A stretch of DNA of 64,000 bases from Patiria pectinifera (Eukaryota; Echinodermata; Asteroidea; Valvatida; Asterinidae): the NCBI GenBank assembly GCA_029964075.1, contig CM057148.1, positions 28,141,916-28,205,915 on the forward strand, given 5' to 3'. A model generated the notes under the pieces. The model did not search any database, had not been told where the DNA came from, and saw nothing but the letters and a program-made list of their open reading frames with translations. Every line of letters begins with the position of its first letter. The stretch's first letter is position 1. Positions 11,847 through 23,800 of this stretch are shown in pieces. The position numbers and the translations under genes were made by a program.

Positions 11847-14800
11847 ATGGACGGAGCAGTAGCTTGGATTCTGATGGCATCAGCACTGGCAGGTAGGTGG
11901 AAGTTTTATCTGTTAAGAATTTTATTTTGAGAACCCGAAAAACATGTACAATCCTATAACGGCACTTTGGTGAGTCTGGAAAAGGATTTTTGTGTTTCGA
12001 TATTTCCCAGATGTCCTCAACCCGGTAACACTGCTTTTTCCGTCTAGAATATGCAACTCAGCGACCTAAAACAAACAACAATGCATACATTCCTCAATGT
12101 ACTCCTTACTTGCAGCGATAGTAGACTTCCCAGTAATAACTATGCGATTCCCAAATGAGGTAGCACACTCATAAATATTCATGATGTCGAAAATAAAAAT
12201 GGCTAGTTTCTAGCTCACAATATCACAAGCTTAACGTAGTTATAAGTTGCCAATTCTTTTTTTTTTCTTAAATGGTAAAATATTCCGAACATTATGGCCG
12301 TGACATGTAGTCTTCAGACATTGATTTCAAAGACATTCTAACTCACCTATAAAAGACAGTTTTTGTTAATTAAGAGTCATTTCGTGTAAATACTTCATAT
12401 AAGTGTCCACGCTCACTTTGTGGGATGAAAGGACTTGGGGAGCAAGTAACCAATGTTGAGGCTGCACAAATTCATTTTTGGCGTTATTTTCAAACGTCAT
12501 CAAGGCAAACTGCGCAGTAATGTCACAAAAGTAATAATATCAAAACACAGTATCATCCTTACCCTTACAGGAACAAAAGAGACAATTCTGAAAAATTACC
12601 ATTATATTATTTTTAGGCCCAATAATACAATAATAATCTTTACAACTAGCAAAATCGCATTGTTTTTACCCCATTTCTAACCCTCCAAAATGCAACTTGT
12701 CATGGCACTCAGGATAATTTCCCTTCGGCTATGGTTAGTTCAGACATTGGTCTTTTCATATCTGGTAAGAAAATGTTGAGTTATTGTATATCGTTTGTGC
12801 AGTAGCGCTCCAAATTGGTAATTTTCACAAAAATCTTAAAAAGTGTATTTTAAGGGTTTTTTTTTCATTTTGCTTTGAGTAATAACTTGTATTTGTATTG
12901 TTAATGAATCTAGCACATTTTAACAAACATTTTTACATTGTGTATCATTTGTAGACCAGTGGATGAATAGTAAGTCGTGTAGTCCCCCCACACACCCCTG
13001 GTTAGGCCCTGCCCACTTCCCCTTTGCCACCGAATTAAAAATCTGTACGTTGCATAACGATACAAATGTAAACAAATACTATGCAAGTGAACACTTTAGA
13101 AAATTCATAAACTTCCTTTTAACAGCCTCCCCTTCCCTCACTCCGGGGGCATTGCTTGGGGTTGAGGGTGATAACTTGGCTTTGTCAGTAAAATCATTGC
13201 CACATGAGCAAAAATCATGTGTTGGCAAGCCGAAATGAATGATAATGGCCACTCCATTGTCCTCTGATTGAAGTGTATCCATTAGTTAAAATAATGATGT
13301 CTAGTCCTCCCCTCCCAGCTAGGCCCCGCCCCTTCCCTTGCCACCAAATTCAGATTTTGATTGCTACTTGTAATTGCCTACATTTAAATTGTAAATTGAT
13401 ATCAATTTGCAAGTGAACCTTCCATAATTTACACCAACGGCCGTACCCGTTCCACAGCCCACGCCCCCGCCACCCCTCTTTCTACTCCAGTGCTTATTAT
13501 GAGCAACGACCCCTTTCCCTCCCAAATAATTCAGCATGTATTATTGTTTAGGTTACACATTGCCTTGCGGAAAGTCCATGTTTATATGCACTATGAAGGT
13601 GTGGCTATTTTTTGTCAACGTGGGAGTGGTTTGGAAAATCTGGAAAGCGCGGGGGTGTAAAATGGATACATGTACATGGTACTATACATAATGCTGTTTT
13701 TTTTTACATTCAATTGTCTTGGCCCTACATGTAGATATGGTCAGATTGAGTACATATAAAGTTGAATATAGTACCGTTGTGGGTGCTGCTATGCCCTCCA
13801 AAATCGCAATTGCATTTGAAGTAAATATGGCCACATGTTGTGGTACATCCATTGTTGCATGGTAAGCAATTTAAAAAAATATTGTTTTACCACTACTCTA
13901 TAATATGACATTATTGGTTATATTGCTGCTAGCACTAGAGGTTTTTTTTAAATATATTTTCCAAACTCTTGTCTAGATAACATTTTGGGCATAGTTTTTG
14001 TATTTTATGTGTAAAGGGTTCTATATTAAGAACAAAGATTATTGGTATGCATATGTAATTGTATGCATCCATTGTCACTGCCATAGGAACTATATATACT
14101 TACTGATTTTATTCCCAAATTTTGTGAGTTTTTAACCCGAATTGGCAAAATTGAAGTAAATTTCGATGATGTTGTTTAAAGCTCTGCAATTGATTCATGT
14201 AATAACTATCAGAAAAGTACAGAAAATGGCACAGATTGAAAGCTGAAAATTACATGGGCTTCTCGCACCAATGTCTGCCACATTACAGACTGAGATGAGC
14301 AGGTATTGTTGTTTATTATATAGCCATCAATTTCAGTTTAAAGATAATGTTTTCGTGATAGGTTTTGAAAATGGAGGTATTTTTGACTTCAGGCAAATAC
14401 AAATTTTGAGGACACTTCCACTTAAAAAATACTTCAGACCCTAACTACATGTATACAGCCAAGTCAAGTCAGAGTGAGATTCACTCAATCAAATTGATGC
14501 TGTTTTCTCTGGGAGTTTTCACTGGAGTGATCCTTGTTTTAAAGTACATGTATTTCAATATAAACAAATAAGAGTTAGTTGCTCTCTAAATTGCAGGTTC
14601 CGTTTTGGAAATAATATAAAAAAAAACATTTTTATTCACCACACCTTTACTCATTCCAAAAGTAACTTGCAATAAAAAAATATATATACATGCGTTTGTC
14701 CAGATTACCCCAAACCTCCCCCACCCCCGAGACATACACACCCCTTCTCCTCGCTTTTCGGATATTCTAAGCTGCCCCGTGTTGTAAATGAGCCACCTTA

Positions 14801-17800
14801 CATACTTTAGACTTTATCCAAGGCCAGAACTGTACCCTTTGACTTGTTACGGAGAGACAGGGGGTTCTCTTATGATAATTGGGATTCGGGGTGGCAGGGG
14901 AAGGGGCTAGCTGTGAGACGGCTGTTGGTGTAAATTGTAAAAGGTTCACTTGCAAATTGATATCCAGTATTTACAATTTAATTTTGGCATATACATATTG
15001 TAGCGTAGAACGATTCTGGAGTTCCTCACACGCACTCAAAAAGGAGTCCAACACAGGTATACCCGTTTCTGTTGGCTCTAGGCTGTTTATTCCTCACACA
15101 AAAAAGTACACTGCAAAACACCACTATTCTCTTGAGCAAAGAGGCAACAACAGTACTACTGCGCATGCGCCGCCCGGAAGAACGGGCCTCCTCGGCTGGC
15201 CACCAGGGGCTCCACTGCGCGGCTCCACCGTGGAACCGCGCTGGTGCCCTCTGGCGGCCGACCGGCACGGACGCCACACCGCCCCCGTCGAGGACCTTGT
15301 TTGTCCCCAAACAGGGCGCCGGCATCCGCAACCGGATAACCAGGAAGACCCGGCCCGGAGGCGCATGACACAACAAAATTACTACAACATTCAAAACAAC
15401 AACAACAAAAAGAAAATGCAAGGAAAGAACAAGAAATCAAAGAAAAAGTCTAAGGTTTAGTTGGTGGGTGGCGACCGGCGCTGGAACTCCGTTTGCCGGT
15501 ACAGCTGCTCCCTGAACTCTTGGGGGACGCCATCGGGGTAGCGCGGGGGCGGAGGCGCTCCAGGGGGCAGCATTCCTCCAAGTGAAGGTTGAGCGGACAC
15601 GGAGGGATCTACGAAGTGCTGGCCGTACTGCTGTCCCTGGTACGTCTGCAGGAGACGCCCAGGCACTTCATTGGTGTGGACCACCCGTATCCGCATCAGC
15701 CGGTGGCCGACCTCGTCTGCTCCATGGACTGTCCTTTCTAGCCGCCATTCGTCCCGTGCATGCTCGCACAGGGGTTCCAGCATGTGCGTGGCGGCCTCCC
15801 TTGTGGTGTTGTCCGGGTGGAGGGTTCCGGCCGTCTCCAGTCGCTGCGAGGTCCCGTCCGGAAGACTCAACCAAGACCCGGCCGGCAGAACCATCAGCTT
15901 GCCATGCCACGGTTGGACCGGAACCTCGGGGGACATCGGGGTTCCGTCTGCGTTCAGCCCTCCGCCCGTGTCGGCTGGGGGCCACCCCGGGACTCCGCCG
16001 GGGTGGTGGCTGGCAGGGTCGCTCGGCCCGGTCCCGGCTCCGCCGACCGACCTGTCCTGTTCAGGGCGGGAAGGCCGGAAGGACCGCTCCGGGTGGTCGC
16101 ATCACCCCGGCCCCCTGACGACACTGGATTACCCGTCTTCTTAGTGGCGGCGGCGATGGGTACCGTCCTGCCGGACCACACCGTCCGAATGGAGGTGGGT
16201 CCGGGGTCCCCTGCCGGGAGAGATGAGGCGGGGAGGGGGCCTGTCTCATGTCGTCGTCACTGGCGTGCACCTCCAGCGCATCGGCCTCCGCCATCACCAC
16301 GGCCACGCTGTCCCCTTGGCAGAAACGATGGTGTCTGGCGCGGACATCGGCCCTAAAAAACCGTACTCCGCACCCTCTCTGGCAGGGGTATGGGCACTCC
16401 GGGTGGAGCGCCACACACGCGGTCTTGTCACAGTGCGGGCAATGAATCGGGCCCGGGTACATCCTTCAGGGGGAAGAAAGAGAAGAGCATTTGGTTTTTT
16501 GTTGGCAATAACGGCTTGGTCGGATTATTTTCCGGCCATCCCGGGTGACTCTCCCAGGAGCCAGCGCCGATGGTGGTGAAGAGGGCTGTCCCCCTTCGGG
16601 CTCGGCCAATTCTGCATCCGGTGGCAGTGTCCCCTTCCCCGTCTGAACTGGTAGTGGTCCCTCCTCGGCTAACTGACCACCCACCCCGGCCGGTGGGTCC
16701 TCCTGGGTAGTGTCAGTCGACGGACTCGGTGGTAGCGTCATCTCCTGGTCTTGGGTTGGTGGCGGTCCCCCTTTTGGCAGGTTCTGCGCTACGTGCCTCC
16801 ACCAGTCCACTTCGGCGTCGCCCAGATACGGCTTGAGCCGGTTGGAATGAACCACCTAGGCTTTGGCTCGAGGGGATTTTTGTACGCGGAACGTGACATC
16901 ATCGATCTTCTGTTTACCACGACGGGCCCGTCCCACCAGCACTGCAACTTGTGCATGCGACCCACTTTCTTGGAGGGGGTATACCTCACACAGGTTGGCC
17001 AGGATTGTAGCTGGCACTTAAATTTGTGCTCGACGATCGTTTGGCTATTCTTCAGATGATGAGGGGCAAACTCGTGGGCGCGCTCTATCTTTGTCCTCAC
17101 CTCCTCCACATATTCGTGCTCCGCTGCGCCTGCCTTAGGTTTCTCCGGCTGGACCACCACCAGGTCCAACGGAAGTCGCACCTCTCAGCCGAACATCAGC
17201 ATGTTTGGCGTGAGCTTTGTGCTGTCATGCTGGGAGGAGCGGTACGCCATCATCATGTATGGTAGGTGTTCGTCCCAATGGGCGTGGTGCGGGTCTTTTG
17301 GACGCCGAGCAACTTACAGGTGCCTTGGAAGAGCTCGGCTTCGGACTCCCTCTCCTGATCCGTGTGGATCTCAAGGGGAGCACCAAACCGAGTGATGACC
17401 TGTTCGACGAGGACTCTGGCGACCGTCTGAGCCGTCTGGTCCGGGATCGGAAATGCCTCCACCCACTTCGTAAAGTAGTCGGCCACCACCATGATGCTAG
17501 AATTCCCTGTCCTCGTCCTCGGAAATCGACCCGTGAGGTCGACCACGACGCGCTCCATCGGAGCCCCTACCTGGTACTGTTGAAGTGGGGCCTTGAGGGG
17601 TCGAGGAGGTGACTTCTTTGATCTGCACTTGTGGCGCTTTTGACACCATTCTTCTGCCTGGCCTCGCATCCCCCCTCCAGAACACCGGAGCCTGTCTCAG
17701 CCGCGCGACGGTCCGTGTAATCCCCAAATGTCCTAAAGTTCTATTGTCATGCGCCAGTCGCAAGACGTCGTCGACTTTCACCCGTGGTACCACGACCTTC

Positions 17801-20800
17801 CATACAGGCGGTTCGCCATTGGGCTGCTCCCACTTCACCTGCAATACGCCGTGGGACAGCCGCAGGGTCTCCCACTTAGCCCACCAGTACTTCGGGCCTT
17901 CACCCAGCGCCGAGACGTCCCGCCAGCTGGGTTTGGGGACCCCGTCTTCCAGCAACCGCACGATCTTGTCCAGCTCTGGGTCACAACGTTGTTCCTGTTT
18001 GAGTTCCTGCACAGCCCCCGTAACGGCTCCCACCTGCACCTCCCCTGGTTGCGTCTTCCCGGCATCGCACGACTGGCTAGGCTGCAAGTCAGCGTCCCGC
18101 TGAGCAAGGCGGCTTTCTTTAGTAAAGCATTCTCGACTTGCTTCTTTTGATCGCCCTAACTGGCCACACGGGATTCTAGAGACGGCGTCGGCGTTTGTGT
18201 GCTTCCTACCCGCCCGATGTTCCACATCGAACTCGTAGCACCCAAGCCTCTGAATCCACCTGGCCGTCTGCCCCTTGGGTTCGAGGAAGTTGAACAGCCA
18301 TAGCAGCGATCCGTAATCAAGTTCGCAATGAAGCGCCTGTAGTAGGACGCGAGGCCCATGAAATTCCGTACTTGAGTCAGGTTTGCTGTTCCTGATGGCC
18401 GCGACCTTTTCCGGATCCGTCCTTACTCCCTCGGCCGACACGAGGTGACCCAAAAAGGACATCTCCGTCTGGAAGAGATCTCATTTTTTCGGTTTGAGCT
18501 TCAGGCCCGTGGCTCGGAATCGCTCCAGGACCGTGGTCAGCCGCTTGTGGTGTTCCTCGAAGTCTGCCCCCCACACGATCACGTCATCCAGGTAGACTGG
18601 TACAGGCCGTTCTGCATCCCAAAAGCCGTCTTCTTCCGGTCACCCTGGTCCATGCCGACTTGCCAGTAGCCACTGGCCAATCAAGGGTGCTAAACCACTT
18701 CGCCCCGCTCAAAGCGTCAAGGTTGTCTCGATTCTGGGGATGGGGTAGGCGTCCTTCATCGTCACCTCATTGACTTTCCGGTAGTCGACGCAGAACCGGA
18801 CAGACCCATCCTTCTTCCGGACAAGCACCTGACAAGTCCTGCAGCATCTGTTTTACCCGCCGGTCGGCCTCTTGCCGTTTATGTATCGGCAATCTCCTCG
18901 GGCTGTACTCCATTGACTCGTGCGCGGAGCAACTCTGTCGGCTCCGCCCCATAGACTCCCGTGTGGAGCAACTCCGTCGGCTCCGCCCCATGGACTCGCG
19001 TGTGGAGCAACTCTACGAGCTCCCGTACATTGACTTGTGCGCGGAGAGACTCCTCGGGCTCTACTCCATTGACTCGTGCGCGGAGCAACTCTGTCGGCTC
19101 CGCCCCATAAACTCCCATGCGGAGCATGAGCGTAGGGGGTTGTGGGGTGCCCCAGGACGAAAACCCATCCCCGCTGCATCAACCAGCACAGCTCGGAATC
19201 GCTCCGAATGGAACGAGACGTGTGCTGCGCCAGCGTCTACAGCACGGGGCGGCCCCTCGCGGGACCTGGCATATGGCGCTTTATTACCAACAGACTGGGG
19301 TATGTAGCGACGAAGACCCACCCCCGCTGCATCGGACAGGGTTAAAAATTTGGTGGGTTAAAAATGGGGTAAAAAATGCAATTTTGCTAGTTGTAAATAC
19401 ATGCTGTATTGTAGGGCCTAAACATAATATAAAGGTAATTGTTCAGAAGTGTTTCTATTTTTTTCTTGTAAGGGTAAGGATGATACTTTGTCGTGATATA
19501 TCTACTTTTGTGTCATTACTTCGCATTTTGGCTTGATGACCTTTGAAAATGACGCGAAAAATGAATTTTTGCATCCCCAGAATTCCCCCAAAATTTCCCA
19601 AACACATAATGGCCTGTTACCACAGCAAGGGTCAAAATGTCGATTTAAAAAGTCTATTTTGGTTACTTGCACTTAAAGTCCTTTAATCCCACAAAGTATA
19701 CAACAATTCTGAGCGTGGACACTTATATGAAGTATTTACACGAAATGACTCTGAAGAACCAAACAATCAGTGAAGAATTGTGGCGGCAAGCATGCCTGAA
19801 AAACACACTACCTATTACTCTTCAAATTACGAATAATAGTCTAAAACATAATTCTAGATAGAATCAGTACTCACTAGTATTCTTCAGGTGTATGGTTATC
19901 TTGACAAACTGTTTCGAAAGGTGGGGAAATGGCATATTCCCAGGAAGCAGTTCACCGTAAATGAAGCTTCAGAAATCTACTAGTGTTCAGTCGCGATGAC
20001 TCGGAAAATCACGAGAGGGCGCTAGTCCAAAATAAAACGGGCGGCAAAAAAACATAACAATATATTTGGTTTTATTTGTTTACACCATCAGCTATTTGTA
20101 TGCTTAATCTAACACTTCCAGAGCTTATTGTGTACGATATTGCTTGCGAAAACAAATGTCATGAGGACCTGAATTAAGTCCTCGGAAGGTTTTGCAATAC
20201 AAAACAGTAGGAAAAGAAAACAATAGGAGGTCCAGATAAGTATAGGAAGAAACGACTGCGTGTGTGTGTGTGTTCACGAGTAATGTCTACATATATTGAT
20301 CGCCGGCGAAGTGGGCGACTCGCCAGCCAAACGCGCGACAGATGACGAAATCGCCTCGCTGTCTGTGGGTGAAGTCATAGCCTTGGTCAAGGTGTTCGCC
20401 ATTATATCTGTCCGTTTGGTCGGCGTAATTTCCTTGCTATGCAGTGTATTACAAATACAGCGCGAACAGCGACCTCATTATGCAAATCATTTGGATCTGA
20501 TAGAACGCCTTTGTCCAGTCGTCGGCAAAAGCTTGTGTTTTTCTTCTTTTTTTTACGCTAGATTTCGTGCACACGACCTCATATACGAATACAAATAAGT
20601 GTAGGCGGGGCTAATATGTTGAGTGTCCAATCACACCTTGGTCAATCTCGACTTTATCAAATTATTTGCAGCTATTCGCCTTTTGCGGACGTGTCAGAAA
20701 CCACCTTTTTTGTGCATTGGTACTGTTTACATATAGTACATGTTTTGCAACATCGCTCACTAACTATTATGCAAGTTTCCACGCAACGATCGCCCATTAA

Positions 20801-23800
20801 GGAAACGACTTTCAAGGTCAGCTTAGGCTATAGGCATAATGAGCACCACCCCCAAAACCTCACATGGACGATTCGACCAATGCGTTAGTCTAGATCCGAA
20901 GCATCTGCATATAATTAGTGGCCGTATGGGGTCGCTGTTCGCGCTGTATACATGCAAGGCAAACATCAGTCAGCGCGCGGAGCCCGAGGCCTATTTAAAA
21001 TATCGTACGGACAAACAATTGAGCAAAGAGTGGGCTTGTCTTTGCCAATTGTTATAGCTGTCCCGAGATATAACTTTTTTTTCATGAGATCATTCGTTTT
21101 CCCTAGTTTGGATTCAGCATTTTAATATTGTCGCACTTCACGCGCAATTGGGCGATCGTAGACGGCAACCCAAGAACACTGTTTGAGGGTCACTCGGACC
21201 ACTGATCAATTGATCCAGGGATCATTTCTGGGCTACCGTGGCGGCTATTAGTCTGAGTATCACCCGTTCTCCACGAAGCCCTATCTCCGCCGCGCGTCAG
21301 CCAATCGGAGTCGACGTTACCAGTTCGTGACGTCATTTCATTCATAAATCACGACTGAAAATGTGATTGGTCGATTCGCCTGCAGTGTTTCAAAATACAA
21401 CGGCCGGGCGTGCATAGATCTGCAAAACCTAGACACGACCGTGATTGGCCGCAGTCTTTTTTTGCTCTATTTATACAACGGGTTTATAGGTTTTATTTAT
21501 ATATCCATGACCAGACCCGATATAGAAAGCGCCCGCTGATTGGTAAAAATCAAGAGGTCAAGAGGCGTTTGCCTTGCATGATTATTCAGCAAATCGGCTC
21601 ACATAAAGACACTTGCTTTGCTAGGGTCTATTACATAGACTAGACGACTACCGTGGCAGCTTGACAACAACTTTAAAATGCTTTAACACAGTATGTTGCG
21701 GACTAAATAACAACAACGGTGCTCCTTTTAGATGAATAAACATATATATATTTTTTTATCGACCCGTGCTAAATATTCATGAAATTGCATCCTCCGATTA
21801 GGAAACAAAAGCAGGGGAGACTAAGCCTTGTCCACAATAAAACAATCCTACAATTATTGGTTTTCAACCAAAATAACATATTTTATATATAATTCGAAGA
21901 ATTCTTTTTACAATAAATTGTAACATATTTGAAGCAATTTTGAATTTGGAAGCAATCAGTGATTACTTTTAATTTTGTCTTTTAACTCAAAGCGCTCTTT
22001 GTTGTTGTGGAGAGCGAGGCGAGGACATGTTACTTCGGTCCCCCACCGGAACCTGATCCTGATAATCCGGATCACTGGATGAAGCAAGTCATGCGAGAGG
22101 TACGGGAGCGTTGCCCGGGAAAGAGGCAGCCTACCCCAGCTGGCACTAGGGAGCCTTCCCCAGCAGGTACGGAGAAACCTTCCCCAGCTGGTGCGGGGAA
22201 ACCAACCACGTCAGCTGGTACGGGAGAACCGACCACAGCTGGTACGAAGGAACCTACCACAGCTGGTACGGAGGAACCTACCACAGCTGGTACGGAAGAA
22301 CCTACCACAGCTGGTACGGGAGAACCTACCACAGCTGGTACGGAGGAACCTACCACAGCTGGTATGGGGGAACCTACCCCAGCTGGCACGGAGGAACCTA
22401 CCAGAGCTGGTACGGGGAAACCTACCACAGCCAGTACTGAGGAACCTACCACAGCCGGAACGGGGGTACCTACCCCAGCTGGTAAGTTAACCTACGATTG
22501 TGAAGGTCATCGGATCAGGCATAGGATAGATGGTATTAGGCTTATTAAAGTAAACCAGTTTCTCGTCCCCGTCAGCTTCTCTTTTCCCGGTCACCCCCTT
22601 TTGTTTGTTTGTTTGTCTTTAATTCATTAATTTGCAATATATTTTGCACACAATATGTTGTCATAATATCTTTTTAGTTGTTTCCACTGGCAGGGGTAGA
22701 TCCATGAATTTTTGCAAGGGGAGGGGGGGGGTCATCAGCAAATCAATGCTGATATGTAGAACGTTTTCTTGTTGTGCGGACACTTGGCTCCGTAAAATCA
22801 ATAGGGGGCGCCTCGTACCATACTTTCAATGGGGGCGCTTATTAACACTATATTACAGGACAGCGTACAAATACCCTCGTAACCCAAAAGGCTCTGTCCG
22901 TATTTTGTGCACAGGCGTACACTATAATTGTTTTTTTTTGTGTCAGAGCAGGGTCAGACAGAGCTGTTTTTTTTTTACCCCCCCCGGATCTGCGCCTGAC
23001 TAGAATTGCAGCTATGTAGAAAACAGTTATAGCGCCTTTTGATACTATTTTGTAAAAAGCAGAAGAGTTTTGGAAATAGAAAAATCCAAATCCCATCTTG
23101 GAAATTCCGCCATCTTGTGGGAAGAAAAGACTAAAAAAGCGCCCGCCTCCTTCACTTTTTCAACATGCCCGTTCGAGAAACTAATTTTGTTTAACTTGGC
23201 CTTATTCTCCTTGCAAAGTCCAATAAGTAGTATCTGTCCAGGAGTCGCCCCAAAAATGCCCTCAAATAAATTCTGCATCGTGTATTATAGGATTCATGAG
23301 AATTGAAAGCATTCATCATTTTCTTTATTTTAAAACTGGGCTGTATAATGCTTGTGAAGTATTTACCGTAAAGTAAAACGTCCTTCATGTACAAACTGTC
23401 TTATACTTCAGGAGTAGCCCAGTCTTCCTTGGATTGTTTCGAATACTAAATTTCCGTGATGTGAGCATTTGGGACCTGCCATATCATAATGAGGAATTAC
23501 CTTCACCTTTGATTTTTTAAGTTAACTTTATCATGTTAAACCGCAAATCATTGGCTTTCCAATGATACCATATTTATATCTGTAGCTTAAATTTTTCGTG
23601 AGATATGCTACGGGAACTTAAACAGTGTCCCGCCGAATTTCGCCAACCCCACTTCGAGAAAAACGGCTTTGAAAAAAAGAAATACGTATTGCGCCGCCAA
23701 CGGCAGTGGAAAACATTCTTCAGTTCCCAACCTTGGGGGATTTTTTTCTCAACAAAAATGCATAGTGTGAATCAAAAGAACATGGTGAAATCTATGTCAT

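Larger units (their letters stand above)
14999..19345 (-). mobile_element. Decayed Ty3/gypsy-type LTR retroelement
   Basis: On the minus strand, from high to low coordinates, are a tandem-repeat linker, reverse transcriptase pieces, RNase H, integrase zinc-binding and core pieces, an integrase C-terminal region and two extra ORFs. The order RT-RH-IN is that of Ty3/gypsy. No gag or protease is recognised, and no second LTR is found at the 5' side, so the copy is 5'-truncated. Several frameshifts and clean internal gaps (in RT and in the integrase core) make it inactive. The region is clearly GC-richer than flanking DNA. Boundaries are estimates: the left end is a TGTAGCG start at 14999, the right end is where homology to the inverted arm resumes near 19345. 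Confidence 0.8.

Noticed and set aside
14879-15460. 193-residue plus-strand ORF
   Set aside because: It runs from the inverted repeat arm into the retroelement end and ends in a Lys/Asn-rich simple sequence; it is antisense to the element.
15072-16579. Many overlapping + and - strand ORFs in the GC-rich retroelement end
   Set aside because: High GC content keeps several frames open. Only minus-strand frames continue the element's gene order, so the plus-strand ORFs are taken as shadows.
18880-19135. Possible CRISPR-like array from regular repeats
   Set aside because: Units are contiguous 39-bp in-frame repeats without spacers inside a retroelement.
20296-20598. 100-residue ORF in the promoter-like region
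   Set aside because: No domain, no homologous copy in the array, and surrounded by regulatory-type motifs.
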